Shown: piece after piece, positions 33,250-45,928 of the stretch
Position numbering within the stretch: position 1 is the first letter of the stretch
How the letters are laid out: every line of letters starts with the position of its first letter
DNA from: Adiantum capillus-veneris
Lineage: Eukaryota; Streptophyta; Polypodiopsida; Polypodiales; Pteridaceae
Length of the DNA stretch: 64,000 nt
Direction: 5' to 3'
Assembly (NCBI GenBank): GCA_014529385.2
Contig: CM043961.1
Coordinates: 10,776,478-10,840,477, forward strand
Program-made: the position numbers and the translations under genes
The notes under the pieces: generated by a model
What the model was told of the DNA's origin: nothing
Databases searched by the model: none
The model's input: only the letters and a program-made list of their open reading frames with translations

Positions 33250-34250
33250 CCATGGTCTTGCTGGGTATTGCTTCGCCCTCACAGAACATGGAAACCATCT
33301 CCCTTGCTCCACCTTCACAAGACACGGAAGCCATGATTGTTTCACCTACTTGCAAGCCGCGAGCAAAGGCCACCTTCATGCTCACAAACAAGAGGATGGC
33401 GCAAATTAAAAGGGAAATGAAGGAATGGAAAACAGAGATGGAAGGATGATGGAAGGAGAAGGCCAACGTCCTTCAGATGGTCTTCAACGAAGGCGCACAA
33501 TGGAAGGAGGAGAAAGAGAACCTAAACGCAGAGATACAAGCACTTAAGGCGGACTCACAAAGCACTCAAAGAAGAAGTCTCAGCCCTCAAACGGAGCTTG
33601 TTGACAGAGCAAGCAGTGGACTGGAGGAAGGTAAATTTCAGCCCTCTGTGATAGAGGAAATCAAGGTAATCAAGGACCAGGTAAGGATGATCAAAGAGGA
33701 AGAGAAACTGAATGTGGCGGAGACATCCTCATGGGCGGATATGATAACAAAGACACAGAAGAAGGTGGACGAGGCCGAAAAATGGATTGAGGTCGCCAAG
33801 AAAGGGAAAGGTAAGGAAGCTCCATGTACACCGACGCTTATCTCATGACCCTCGAAGAGAAACAAAGAAGGTGGATGCGGGCTCTACATGTGAGAGTGAC
33901 CGGCCTCAAAGACATGAACAATGTGGACAAAGAGGTCACAAGCGTTACATCCATGATGGGGGTGGAGAAGCCTTTGCACACAAAGGCATGGAGAGTAGGC
34001 AAGAAAAGTGATGGCCCAAGAGAGTCTTCAAAGGAGGGAGCTCTCATACTACGCTTCCCCTCCTTGGAAGAGAAGAAGGAATTCTTGAAGAAAAGGCCTA
34101 CTCTCAAGAAGACGGGTATTTTCCTCAGCGATGACTTTACCCTCTCATAGCTCACACATGTAATGCCAGAGATTACAGCGGCAAGGGAGAAGGGAAAGAT
34201 AGCCTTCTACAGAGATGGTCGAGTGGTGATTGTAGAGCAGCGCGTTGCAT
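33250..34250 (+). pseudogene. LINE-B copy 3, ORF1
   Basis: ORF1 would coat LINE RNA. A start is likely at about 33251 (MVLLGIASPSQNMETISLAP). A coiled coil follows (EEKENLNAEIQALKADSQST), broken by a TGA at 33447. A conserved EEGKFQPSVIEEIKVIKDQV block, the lysine-rich VAKKGKGKEAP, and the RRM-like part GALILRFPSLEEKKEFLKKR, then IAFYRDGRVVIVEQ complete it. A frameshift at about 33840 and a TAG at about 34148 disable it. The GC/CT-rich 32990-33250 is the 5' UTR. It is the plus-strand sister of 26405-27400. Confidence 0.85.
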
Positions 34251-34264
34251 GACGGTGCGAGACC

Positions 34265-35110
34265 TATGGGACCACATTGAAGATTGCTACTTGGAATTGT
34301 AATGGGTCTATGAGGTTGAATGTTGGTGCGTTTCAGGACAGTTTTAGAGACACGGACATTGTATTCTTCTCAAAGACTCACCAGTAGGCCCTAGACAAGT
34401 GATGCCACATGTGGTGGGATATAGATGGGAGACAGTCCACAGGACAGCTACGAGATCTGGCATGGGTGTAGAGGTTCAAGAGTAGCAGCAGTGCTATTTA
34501 GAGAGGAGCTACAGCCACTACTACATATTGTACGGAAAGATGATCATGCTAGATACATGTGGGTGAGACTGAGAGCTGACACAGGTCGATTTCTATACGT
34601 TGCCATATGTTACTTTCCTCCCAGAACGTCAGTATATGTTGCATCTAGAGGGCAGTAGCTTTTCTCTATACTAGACAATGACATATGGGAGTTTTCTAGG
34701 GATGGTGATATCATTCTCCTAGGGGACTTCAATGCCCGAACGGGCAACTCTCAAACAGTCTTCTACGACACTTCAGATGAGATGCTTAGGGAGCTGGATG
34801 TGGGTGAGTTGGGGCTTGACAAACACTCACATGACACAGAGCAGACGGAGTATGGCAGATACCTCATGGAGATGACGACTACACATGGGTTAGCCATAGT
34901 TAATGGCTTACAGCAATTTCCCGGAGCAGCCGGTTTCACATGCTTTCCACACAAACATGAGCCAGTACAGTGGACTATCTTATGACACAGTCGAGTTTTG
35001 TCCCTTGCATTCAGGATTTCACAGTGGGAGCCATGCCAGTGGGCGTAGCAGTGGATCATGCTCTCTTGACACTGTCCGTTTCATTTCAGTATAGTACAAC
35101 ATAGACATCA
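34265..35110 (+). pseudogene. LINE-B copy 3, APE-type endonuclease domain
   Basis: The endonuclease nicks target DNA to prime reverse transcription. It opens with IATWNCNGSMRLNVGAFQDS, has broken frames at about 34390-34430, then YMWVRLRADTGRFLYVAICY and the catalytic block GDFNARTGN at 34732-34758. A long acidic loop and FTCFP near 34940 follow. The last catalytic histidine block is not clear because of frameshifts after 34980. Confidence 0.8.
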
Positions 35111-35167
35111 AGAGGCAGGTCACACACCCGTAATACATTTACACCAAAAACTGATTCCGTTTATACA

Positions 35168-35543
35168 GAGGAGATTTGGGACCGCCATCTATGGGAAGGC
35201 ACAGCTTGCACAGCTGGTACATGCCTCTCAGTGAAGGAGTGCACCACTCTATTGACTGAGACACTGCATGGTGCAGCATCAGTGGCATACCCACACACTC
35301 AGCCGGGCAGAAGGCGACATTCTGGGAGCATGCCCCAGAATAGTTGGCATGATATAGAGGAGATTTGGGACCGCCATCTATGGGAAGCCACAGCTTGCAC
35401 AGCTGGTACATGCCTCTCAGTAGAGGAGTGCACCACTCTACTGACTGAGACAGTGCATGGTGTTGCATCAATGGCATACCCACACACTTAGCCAGGCAGG
35501 AGGCGACATTCCGGGAGCATGCCCCAGAATAGTTGGTATGATA
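35168..35543. repeat. 188-bp tandem duplication in LINE-B copy 3
   Basis: Two copies start at 35168 and 35356 with AGAGGAGATTTGGGACCGCC. The unit is not a multiple of three, so it shifts the LINE frame. The copies differ at only a few positions. Confidence 0.9.
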
Positions 35544-37085
35544 AGGAGTGCAGAGAGATGAGAGCCCAGCTTCAGAGGGATCTTCTTTTAGGAGTCATCA
35601 CTTACAGAGAGTCTCACATTGCTTCCCGACGCCTTGTGCGACGGAAGAAGCGAGCTTACCTGGCTCAAATGGAGCAAGACTTATATCAAATGTTCTTGAG
35701 TAGGGACTCAAGAGAGACATGACGACTGTTTCATGAGCACACCCCCTCCCCCGGTGATTACTTCACCTGATGTGTGGGGCCAATATGCGACATCGTTATA
35801 TACGGTTCATGTCCTTCCAAACTCTACAGAGCCATGCCCAGCTACGAGCACCTTCTTTACCAATGGGATGGTACAGAGGGTCATTGACAGGATGAGGACC
35901 GGGAGGACATATGATCATGACGGTCTAGTAGCGGAGCACTTTAAACATGCTAGGAATATGTTGATGGAGGTTCTTGCAGTGTTGTTCAATCGTGCCATGT
36001 GTGAGGGGTTACCTGAGACTTGGGAGGTTGTCTACTATTGTGCCTATCTTCAAGGCAGGTGATCCTACAGAGCCTGGGAACTACCGCACTATTATGGTTG
36101 GACACACATTGGCACGGTTGTATGCAGCCATTCTTGAGCAGCACTTGAGTAATTAGGCAAAGAGTGAGGGTGTACGAGCAAAGGGTCAGGCCGGTTTTAG
36201 GAGGGGTTTCTCCACTCTTGATCATATTCTGACACTCAGAGCCATCATTGAGAAGGGCAGGTTACATGGGAAACGGATTTATTGTAGCTTTGTGGATTTC
36301 CGCAAAGCATTTACCGAGAGCTCAATTGATGCGCAGACTACAGGAAATGAGGTGCCCATAGAGTTGATTTGGGGGATTATGGCTTTGTATAGTTCAGTCA
36401 TGAGACATGTACGCACTCCGGAAGGGGTATCTGATTTAGTTCACTCTACTATTCGGGTGAAACAGGGCTGCCCATTGTCTCCTACTCTATTTGGTATGTA
36501 TGTTGATGAGGTGTCTGATTACATTGACAGAGAGGGTGACAAAGGTGCTCAGCTGACAGGGACGTGGATCCCATTGTTATATGTTGATGATATTGTGTTG
36601 ATATCTGACTCACCAGAGGATATACAACGACATTTGGATGCACTACACGTTTTTGCAAAGGATATGGATTGTGTGTAAACCTTGGTAAAACCAAGGTTAT
36701 GGTGTTTAACACCACACCACAGTGGATCAGGAGATCAGCACCTACTTTCACATATAGTCAAGAGATTGTGGAGTATGCAGATGCATACACTTACTTGGGG
36801 GTAGTCTTTACTGGGCCGAGATTTTCTTTGAGAAGAGCAGCAGAGATTAGATTGTCAGGAGATTGCGGAGTATGCAGATGCATACACTTACCTTGGGGGT
36901 AGTCTTTATTGGGCAAGATTTTCTTTGAGAAGAGCAGCAGAGACTAGACTGACTAGAGCTTATGCGGCTTTGGGAGGATGGGAGGGAATGTGTCAGGACA
37001 AAGTTATGGCTCTTTGATACTTTGGTTGCCTCTACTATGCTATATGGGGTGCAGGTTTGGGGACCTTCTGTAGGTCAAGATGCTG
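35544..37085 (+). pseudogene. LINE-B copy 3, reverse transcriptase, 3'-truncated
   Basis: The linker SHIASRRLVRRKKRAYLAQM leads to the RT: VITSPDVWGQYATSLYTVHV, GNYRTIMVGHTLARLYAAIL, KGQAGFRRGFSTLDHILTLR, a broken FVDFRKAF, VKQGCPLSPTLFGMYVDEVS and the catalytic YVDDIVLIS at about 36580-36606. Single-base shifts occur at about 36030 and 36310, and a TAA at 36676. After a 97-bp duplication the copy stops at about 37085, in the block AMLYGVQVWGPSVGQD. No 3' UTR is present. Confidence 0.85.
36762..36955. repeat. 97-bp tandem duplication in LINE-B copy 3
   Basis: Two copies start at 36762 and 36859 with GAGATTG[T/C]GGAGTATGCA. They differ at a few bases and shift the frame. Confidence 0.85.
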
Positions 37086-37892
37086 ATGTGGCAACGAGTC
37101 ACCTTCTCTTAGCAAAGTCAAAAATGTTGAGGTTGGTGCGCACCACTCACTCACGCACGCACGCCTGCACACATGCACAGAAACTCAAGTACATACGCAT
37201 TTATTTCTGAGCATCCTATTTGGGATTGGAATGGCAAACTCTCGCCAGCAAAGATCAGCTTGCATGCATTTTATTGAGCTTGATTGCTCTCCAGTACATT
37301 AAAGCTGCTGCACCTAGTGAAGCTAGGGGCAGAATCAATCGACCGTGTGAATGCAGCCGTAGAGAGAGAACGAGAGAAGTACCTGTTAGGAAGAGGCAAG
37401 CTGAGGAGGTGGAGTGGGGGTGCGTCGTGGAGGTGGAGAGGCACCATGATTAAGAGGCCAAGGAGGTGGGTAGCTGCTGCTTACCAAATAAAAGGGAGGA
37501 GCGGATGAAACAGCATCTTGGCGTCTCCAAGAATTAGAAGGGCATTGACGGATGGTGATGATGGAATGGAAGTCCACATGATGAAAAAGGGACCCGTAGT
37601 GCACCATACGAGGCACGGTCTGCAGCTTGTTGTCTGATGTGAGAGCAGAGAGACCCACTGCATAAGCTTTCATTTGTGCCACCCTTTTGCGCTTTGTACA
37701 CGCAATTGTGGAATCACTGGAATGAGTCGCCGTGGAATCCCTTCTTCTTCTTCCATTACAAAATTGTGTTCAAAAAGTGGACCTTCATGATTAGCACCAT
37801 CGCCGACCCCACTTTCCAATTGATGAGAAAAAAACAGGAAGGGTAAAAAGTGAAATGCAGCTGCGCAGCCAGCAGATTATTGCCAGGCCTGA
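37086..37892. other. Unassigned; possible minus-strand coding piece
   Basis: After the LINE break there is sequence with no transposon motif. A minus-strand frame at 37682-37386 (MKAYAVGLSALTSDNKLQTV, then proline-rich) is continuous for 98 codons but has no domain that I recognise. It is only weak evidence for an exon. Confidence 0.3.
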
Positions 37893-38318
37893 CTATCCAT
37901 ATGGATGAAGGTCGTCCAATTTTTAATCGAGGTTAGTGGAGGGAGGCTGATCGAGTGCCATAGGAGGCTCATTGCATGGCCAGGTCACGGACTCATGGGT
38001 GGTGACAAATGCCACTTGGTGAAGGCTACAAATTTATTTCACATCAACTACCTTAGTGCTTTGAATGGCCCTATTTTTGAAATTGGTAGAATGTTCCTCT
38101 AGAAAATGGCTATCTATATGGATGAAGGTCGTCCATTTTTTTCAATCGAGGCTAGTGGAGGGAGGTTGATCGAGTGCCATAGGAGGCCGATTGCATGGCC
38201 AGGTCACGAACTCATGGGTGGTGACAAATGCCACTTGGTGAAGGCTACAAATTTATCAACTACCTTAGTGCTTTGAATGGCCCTACTTTTGAAATTGTTA
38301 GATTGTTCCTCTATAAAA
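37893..38318. repeat. 217-bp tandem duplication
   Basis: Two copies start at 37893 and 38110 (CTATCCATATGGATGAAGGT and a close variant). They agree at most positions; the second lacks about eight bases near 38250. No coding or transposon motif was seen. The following 38319-38639 is AT-rich with a short CA block at 38425-38442. Confidence 0.9.
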
Positions 38319-38634
38319 TGGTAAGGATATAACATCCAACAGTTCAAGAATGTGACTATTTGAAGATTTGTTGAGTAGATCTTTGATATCTATTCGAATT
38401 AATAAAATTTATCTTCTTCTTCCCACACACACACACACACCTACATGCACACAGAGTTTTGAGGTTGATACTTGTTGAGTGATCTTTGAGAGATCTCTCA
38501 ATGAATAAACGAAACTATAATAACCATTGATTGTGGTAGATTGGTTATCACAATTCGCTCTTAAAAAGTAGCTCTTAAATTATAGACTTGTCAGGTTAGC
38601 GATTTGAGGTCGCTTGATGTGTTCTTATGATATT

Positions 38635-38639
<5 letters not shown>

Positions 38640-38712
<73 letters not shown>
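38640..38712. repeat. (CT)n(CA)n microsatellite
   Basis: CT at 38640-38682, then CA to 38712. It abuts the T-run 38713-38720, the poly(A) end of the minus-strand L1. Confidence 0.95.
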
Positions 38713-38714
<2 letters not shown>

Positions 38715-41700
38715 TTTTTTGTAATGTCATTTTGAATTACCCATGGGAAACCTCAAGACGAGGAAAACCCATGAAAAATACTACAAACGGGAAATCAGAA
38801 ACAGTCAAAATAAAGCTCGTATTGACTGAGAGTAATCTCATCCAAGTCATAAGCCACTCGGAGAGACTGGAACAGAGCTGTCTTGAAGAAGAAAACAGAA
38901 TCGACTCGCATCTGCTGAAACATGAGGGAATTACGTACCCTCCACACCATCCAAAGCGCCCAGAATCTGACCCAGCCAAAAAAGTATGCATACAGCCGAA
39001 GTAATGGCGGAAGTACTCCAAAGATCCAGAAAGATCTACCAAAATGCATGCCAGGAAAACGCGTGCGAAGAGCACTAGAGATGCAATCCACAAACTGCAG
39101 CATATGAGAACAAGACCACAGTAAATGTGGAATGGTCTCAACTGTTGCACCACATCTAACACATCGTGAAGAGGCCAATCTCCTAGAACGTAGAAATTTG
39201 CCAATCGGGAGAACCCGAAGTATGCATCTCCACATAAACAGTCTCTCCTTCAGAGGCAATTTCGCATGCCACACCTTCATGACCTTACTCCGCCACCAAA
39301 TATCACACTTGTTCATATTCCATACCTTATTACAGTGTTCGTACATCCAAGAAAATGATTGCAAATGACCATACACTTTCTTTGCAGAAATCAAAGAGGC
39401 CGAAGAACCATCATATTGCCAATCACAAATTCGATTTTCTGCAACCAGTAGTGGAACAGGAGATATGGAAGCAACCAGATTTTTAATGTTGTCCCACATA
39501 CGCCTACAATGCATCCCAAGTCCAAAGATATGAGCAGCCTGTCTGAACGAAAGCATCCGTCCATCAGCTTCCAGCACATCAATTACGCTACAAATACCTT
39601 TTTGCGAGAGAAAATAAGCCTGTCTTGGAGAGCATTGAACAAGAGTTTGATCAAAAACCCGACTCCAATGTAAACTTTCTAACCAAAGCGAGTTGCCACA
39701 TACGTCATCTCTACCATGCCACAAAAAGTCTTGTGTGACTACTTTCCAATCCGCTACAAGACTGGAGGTAAAGGACATCCAGGTATCGTGGCTTGAAACT
39801 TACCAAAAACCACATCCCAATACGATGTGGCTGCCAATGGCCAAAAGCCGGTGTAGAAACCACATGAGAGCACAAAAACGCAAACATTTGCGTCCAAGGC
39901 TACTTTTGCTCAACCAACACCAACAACAATGTGGCCTTTCTTGCTATAACATGAGAACCCAGATGCAGAATATTCAAACCACCACAACGCTTCGGAGTAC
40001 ATAATTTATCCATCGCAAGCAAACGCAAACCCTTTTTCTGAGAAGAAGTAGACCAAAAGTGCTCCAGTATCTTAGACATCAAAGCTCGAATACGACGAAG
40101 TAGCCAATGCAACATAGACAAGAAAAATTGCACATATGCCACCAACATAGACCGTACTATTCTGAGTCTTACATGTAGGGGCCAAGTGGATAATTTCCAA
40201 CATTGTAATTTAGACCTCAATTTGTTCTCAACCCAATCCAATAGTTTTGTATTATTAACTGACCAAGCCAGTGGGTATCCAAGATGTCTCACAATTTGGT
40301 CAAGCTTTACTATCTCCCCTGGCCATAAAACTGAGTGCCAATCCATTTGATGCAACGGTAACAATTTAGATTTTCAAAAGTTTACTTGCAATCTGGCAAC
40401 CTGTCCATAAAGATGCAATGCTTCCATTATACATTGAACATCCTCCGATGTATTTCTAGGCCAAAACATGGAGTCATCCACATATGCTTATGCCACAAAA
40501 TGATCTCTAGATGGCAATTCCAACCCATGTAAACGCCCAGACACAGTCAAGGAGTCCAAGTACAACAAAAGAGGGTGCCTAACAATAGCATACAACATAG
40601 CACTCAAAGGGCACCCTTGCCTAACCGATCTACCAAGATCCCATAATCGAGTCAACTCACCATCAATGATTCCAGCAGATTGACTACTCTCATATAGGAA
40701 ATAGACCACTCGACACATCTTGGAACCAAAGCCCAAAGCCTTCATAGTCTGAGCGATGAAATCCCATTGAATCGTGTCAAATGCTTTCTCTATATCAACC
40801 TACATGATAAGTACATCCTGTACAGTATATTTTACATACTCAATCCCAACAAAAGCATTAGCAATATTATCCATAATTTGCCTGCGAGGAATGAATCCAT
40901 ATTGAGCAGGATGTATGCCTGAGAACAAATGATCCTTAATACGAGAAGCTATCATTTTTGACAACAATTTATAAACAACCGGCATAAGCGTGATCAGATG
41001 CCAGTGCGAGAAGTATTCACATAATGTCTGCTTAGGCAACAATTTCACCAAACCTTCTTTTCACGATTGCGGAAATGACTGTTTAACCCATGCCTGATTA
41101 ATCATGAAGAGTAGAGGCTGCTTAAGTGACTCCCAAAAGCGAAGGAAAAATTCAACTGTAAGATTGTCCCATCCAGGGGATTTCCAGTGCACAAGATGCA
41201 ACAAGTTGTCATGCAGCTCAGCCTCAGTAAAACTATCCTCAAGGATAACTGCATCATTCCTCGTCAATATAGGATGCACATACAACAACAATAGCTGTCT
41301 GACTTGCAAAGCTTCACTTGAAGGAACCATAGTCCCAACAAAAACCTGTTGAAAATGATCAACCATGCAATCCGCGAATTGATCTTTATTGGTCGTCCAT
41401 TGCTCAGTATCAATCTTAACCCTTTTAATAGACATAAATAACCTCGAATGATGCAAATGCTTAAAGAATTGCTTCGATGAACGACCTTTATCCATAAAAG
41501 CATATTGTCTTGATCCTACTTTCCATTTTTCAAGTTTCCTCCTGTTATTATGCATTAAAGAGGCTTTAGCTGCACATAATTCATCTTGTTCTAACCAAGT
41601 AAGCCGTCGAATATTTGCAATACTTTCCAAAGTTTGAGTAGTCATCTTATCTTCCTGCACTTTATCTCTCATCCGGTGCATATACCATGAACCATAATCC

Positions 41701-42545
41701 TTTATGACTGCTTGAATCTGCATGACAAAGCGGTATCAAGCCATAGCCACATCTATAAACATATGAGAGACAAGTGGCGGAATCACTGCATCAATCAAGG
41801 TTTGAAATGCCTCGTGCGAGAGATAAGCATTATTAATATGCAACAATCGCTTAGTAGGAAACAAGGAATTTGTATCCAATGTCTCAGTATGGATCAAGAG
41901 CCAAAGAGGAAAATGATCAGATAGAGTAAAGGAACAATCAAGCCTCATATCACATGCAAACATATCATATTGCTGAGAGCCAAGTACATACCACCGATCC
42001 AATCTAGCTCTATATTTCGAACGAGCATTATGAGCAAAAGTGTAGCCTCGCTCCAAACAAAGAGAGCTAGTCCACAGATCCAACACTCCTGTACCACTAA
42101 TCAAAGCATCCCACGAAGAATGTTCCAAGTTTAACATATGCGAATGGCCAGTTGTATTATCCGTATTTGCCAGCACATTATTAAAATCCCCACACCAAAA
42201 AGCATGTGAACGCCAGGGATATTTGACCAAATCTTGCCAAAGACGAGATCTGTGTGCCTAAGCAGTATAAGCATAAATACCAGCAAATTCAAAAATATTG
42301 CCTTGCACAAGACATTGAACAACCATCCAGCGTCCTGTCGGGTCATTATGAGCCAACACCGGCTACAATTCATGACGCACCATCATTAAAAACTTCAAAA
42401 AAACAACCAGTACCAGCATAAGAAATCCAGAATCCTGCATAATACAATGATTGACCAACAAAATCATGTTGATTATGCTCCTGCATTACCACTATATCTG
42501 CTTTCTTTGTATGTACATAATGCCAGATTAGCTTCCACTTACCAT
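38713..42545 (-). pseudogene. L1 LINE ORF2 (endonuclease, RT, zf-RVT), minus strand
   Basis: Endonuclease: WCGDFNNVLANTDNTTG at about 42160-42200 and SDHFPLWLL at about 41890-41920, both with catalytic residues. RT: SFTEAELHDNLL, LITLMPVVYKLLSKMIASRI, VDIEKAFDTIQWDFI, SVRQGCPLSAMLYAI and the intact catalytic AYVDDSMFW (40472-40489). Zinc domain: WHAKLPLKERLFMWRCILR with CVRCGATVETIPHLLWSC at about 39115-39230. From 42230 to 39900 one frame is kept through six stops (41736, 41061, 40800, 40488, 40374 and 39900); shifts occur at about 42240 and 39785. A short poly(A) ends at 38713. Dead but close to full length. Confidence 0.9.
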
Positions 42546-43860
42546 GGTTTCACAATCCGCGCACGTTATACGTCAAACATCTAATAGGAGAATGCATATG
42601 TACAATATTTACAAACGATCCACGAGGCACAATCATCCAGTAGTGTTGCCCAGAGGTATTTCCGCCTTCATACTACCATTCAATACAGCAGAATCCATAT
42701 GCATCCCTTGTTGGGGATTTGGATACAAAGCGTCTTTATAGGAATGAACCACTTTATCCCACGCTTCAACCAACGACTTATGATCATGGGATGTAGATGC
42801 AGAGGTTCTACCACCTCTTCCATCCATAGCAGGTACATAATTCCTTGAAATAGATGAAACACGAGGTTTTGACGGCTTCTTGGGAATTTGCCAACCATCA
42901 TTAGACTCTACCAGCTTAGCTTTACCTTTATTATCAGTCTTCCCAGTAGTCTGCGTATTAGCCAAATTCTTAATGGAGTCTTTGCCTTGCTTGGCCTGCA
43001 TGTTGCCATTAGACTCCCCCGTCTGCGACTTCACAGCCGAAGCAGACAGAGGAACAACACGAGTTCCAATCATAGGAACAGCAAATGGTGGCAGTTTAAA
43101 CAAAGATTCCTGAAATTCAGACTGCATATGGCCAAACTTTCCACAACCAAAACAAGCACCTGCAAACTTCCCCCATTTAAGTTTAAATGGCCTTTTGCTA
43201 CCATTGGATCACCAGAGTCAACTGTAATTCCTGACGGTGTGGGCACATCTGTATCCCATAGTACGCAAAATATATTGAAATTAGTATCCAAATTTGGGGG
43301 GCAAATCACTTTTCCTAATTGCACAGCCAAAATAGGCAAGAAATGTTTCCAAGTCCTCGGAAATCTGACTATGTCCACCCAGACCGGGCACCTGTGTCAT
43401 ATCAAGCTCTGGTAATCTTTAGTAAGCGCCCATGGCAAAACATGTGTTATTTGCATGTTGAAAAACAAAGGCGACATTTCCAACAAGCGCCTCATAAAAC
43501 TCGTAGGCACCAAAATACACCCCTCGAACTGCTTGTCTTTTCAACAAAAAGTCAACCCATTGACCTACATCTTGTGACGATGGCATGTTGCCAGGGAAAA
43601 ACAAAATAACGGCATTCAATGCATACTGCGCAACCAGATCCATCAACTGCTGAACCGGAATAATCACTTCAGTAGTGGGTTGTTGGCCTTCCCACGCATC
43701 CTGAGCATCCGCGAAATCCTCCGACAAACACTCTTTAATAATATGTGCAGCATTCATGGAGGAAAGGTCAACCTGTTTCCTACGTTTATATATACAGCCT
43801 CTTCTGCCATGACCAAAAAAACCTTCCCTTTGTACTGACAAAATCTATTGGATTATAAAG
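42546..43860 (-). pseudogene. L1 LINE ORF1, minus strand
   Basis: The RNA-binding protein lies upstream of ORF2. It starts near 43841 (MSVQREGFFGHGRRGCIYKR) and shows NAVILFFPGNMPSSQDVGQW, then after a frameshift at about 43415 DIVRFPRTWKHFLPILAVQL and NIFCVLWDTDVPTPSGITVD. A second shift at about 43130 leads to a zinc knuckle CFGCGKFGHMQSEF whose last cysteine is phenylalanine, and then a charged tail ending IPLGNTTG at 42633. The order matches the plus-strand copy at 22330-23120. Confidence 0.85.
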
Positions 43861-44375
43861 ACAACTGAACTTCGAAAAAACACACTCTTTTTGTTTTTAT
43901 ATGAGCAGACTTTCTCTGTACCAAGTTACCAACCTCAAGACTGTACATACAGGACTGCTCTGTACAAAATTCCAAACAAGTGAGACTGCTAAAGTTGAGA
44001 AGAAAATCTTCTAAGGCCCAAAACCCATTTTTGCAGAAAATACAGTAGACAGTTATAACCTGCACACTTGTAAAGGCTGTTTTGCTGGCGACAAAAGTCC
44101 TTTGCAGATGTTCATCAGCGAGCGCGCAACAAAACCCCTCACACAGAACAACCAAGTCAAAAGGAGCCTGAAACTGCAGACAAGACGAATTTGCAGCAAT
44201 TCGCAGGTAGGCAGACTCACACGAGGAAGCACTTAGCGCAGGGACAAAGTGGCGTAGGGCAATTTTCGCGCGCAAGGGCAATTCACGCTGGGGAACTTCT
44301 CGTGTCAGGGCAGCTCACGCAGAGGGGAACTCCTCGCGTCAGAGCAGCTCGTGCGTAGAGGAACTTCACGCTGCT
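43861..44375 (-). mobile_element. 5' UTR of the minus-strand L1
   Basis: About 500 bp upstream of ORF1 holds no gene. Two related units containing GAACTTCTCGTGTCAGGGCAG sit at about 44295-44365. The L1 thus spans about 38713-44375 (5.7 kb) with CA repeats on both sides. Confidence 0.6.
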
Positions 44376-44486
44376 ACACACACACACACCAGCACGCACA
44401 CACACACACACACACACCCATTGGTGCAGTCACAATGAGCGACGCAGCGCACAGGGGAAGCTTGCGATTGTAGACGGAACAAACCA

Positions 44487-44537
<51 letters not shown>

Positions 44538-44642
44538 CCTTTACTACACACACACATGATGGAGTACAGCCCCTGGACCTTCTCTATCTCCCTCCGTCAA
44601 TTTTTCTCCTCTTATGGGCAAATCAAGGCCTATAAGGAGTTG

Positions 44643-44730
<88 letters not shown>
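44376..44730. repeat. CA and CT microsatellites
   Basis: CA blocks at 44376-44418 and 44489-44534 and a CT block at 44648-44730 are separated by short unique sequence. Confidence 0.95.
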
Positions 44731-44731
<1 letters not shown>

Positions 44732-45417
44732 ATTCTACAACTTAGGGAATTGCAATTAGAAGCATGTCATACAAATTGTCTCTAAAAAACTATACATGTG
44801 ATACATTTCTAACAGTTGATCCTCGTTGAGCAATGATACGATATCTTATTTAGTAAAGGTATGCTTAGTTGCATGGCCTTGATCCCTTTATGTGGAAAAA
44901 AACTTCAAGAAAATTGATCCTTCAGGAAAACAATGCCTTGATATGAAAGAAATCTTCAAGAGTTCTATGTCAAAAGACAATATCTTATGTATGAAATCAC
45001 TATCTGGATATTTAAATTCTAGTGGTAATATTATTGTGCACACACCAGCTAAGTTCATGACCAAAGCCGCATTCTTAGGTAACACGTCTCATATCGCTTT
45101 ATTTCAAGCCTGACCTACAGTGTAACCATCTCAATCCACCACAACAGTTTCACCATCTTGTGGTGTTTGCAACCTCACGTCCTTGAGAAGTAATGAAGAC
45201 TCTATCAATGTGTATTAGGATACTTTATCTTTGGCTTTCCACAATCTTTTCCTCGCAAAGCTGACATGTATACAAACTCTAACACCTCTTTTATTTTATG
45301 CAGTATATGAAAGAGAAAGTAATGAGTGCTAGTTAGATAACACATTTCTCATTGCAGAACAATTAACTTCCTTTTTCCTTGAAATGGTATGTAGTTGCTT
45401 TTCGAAGGCTGTCAGGG

Positions 45418-45420
<3 letters not shown>
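44731..45420. other. Unassigned AT-rich stretch
   Basis: A 73-codon frame at 44892-45113 (MEKNFKKIDPSGKQCLDMKE...) is the longest open one; no domain is recognisable. No LTR or LINE motif was seen. Confidence 0.3.

Positions 45421-45476
<56 letters not shown>
45421..45476. repeat. (CT)n microsatellite
   Basis: 28 CT units upstream of a GC-rich LINE-C leader (45477-45928), which has no gene. Confidence 0.95.
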
Positions 45477-45481
<5 letters not shown>

Positions 45482-45928
45482 TCGTAACCCTAGCCGCTTC
45501 TCTTGGCCTCCCCGTAGGTGAGGGGCTGCCCTATGGGGAGGGTGTCAATGCACAGCCCTACCCTCAACTAGCTTGCAACTTGCTAGCGCTTCTCTACTCC
45601 CCAACTTTGCTCATGCTCCTCTTCTCTGACTAGAACCGCCTATGCCATCGCTGCCCTTCTTGTGACGTTTTGCCCCAACCCAGCAATGCACTCGCGGATC
45701 ACTGCCCTGCTTGTGATGTATTGCCCCAAGAATCAGCATTGTACTCGCGACTCTCAGCCCCCGACTGTCCAGCCACGACCTGATCATCTTTGCTCACGTC
45801 CCTTGTCCTCGACCGTTCGGCCCCAACTTGAACTCACCATAGCAGCACTGCCAACAGTCCGGCCTTGACTTGAACTGGTAGCACTGTCCTCAGACCCTAC
45901 CATTGGGTACATCTTCTAAGCAACAAGC

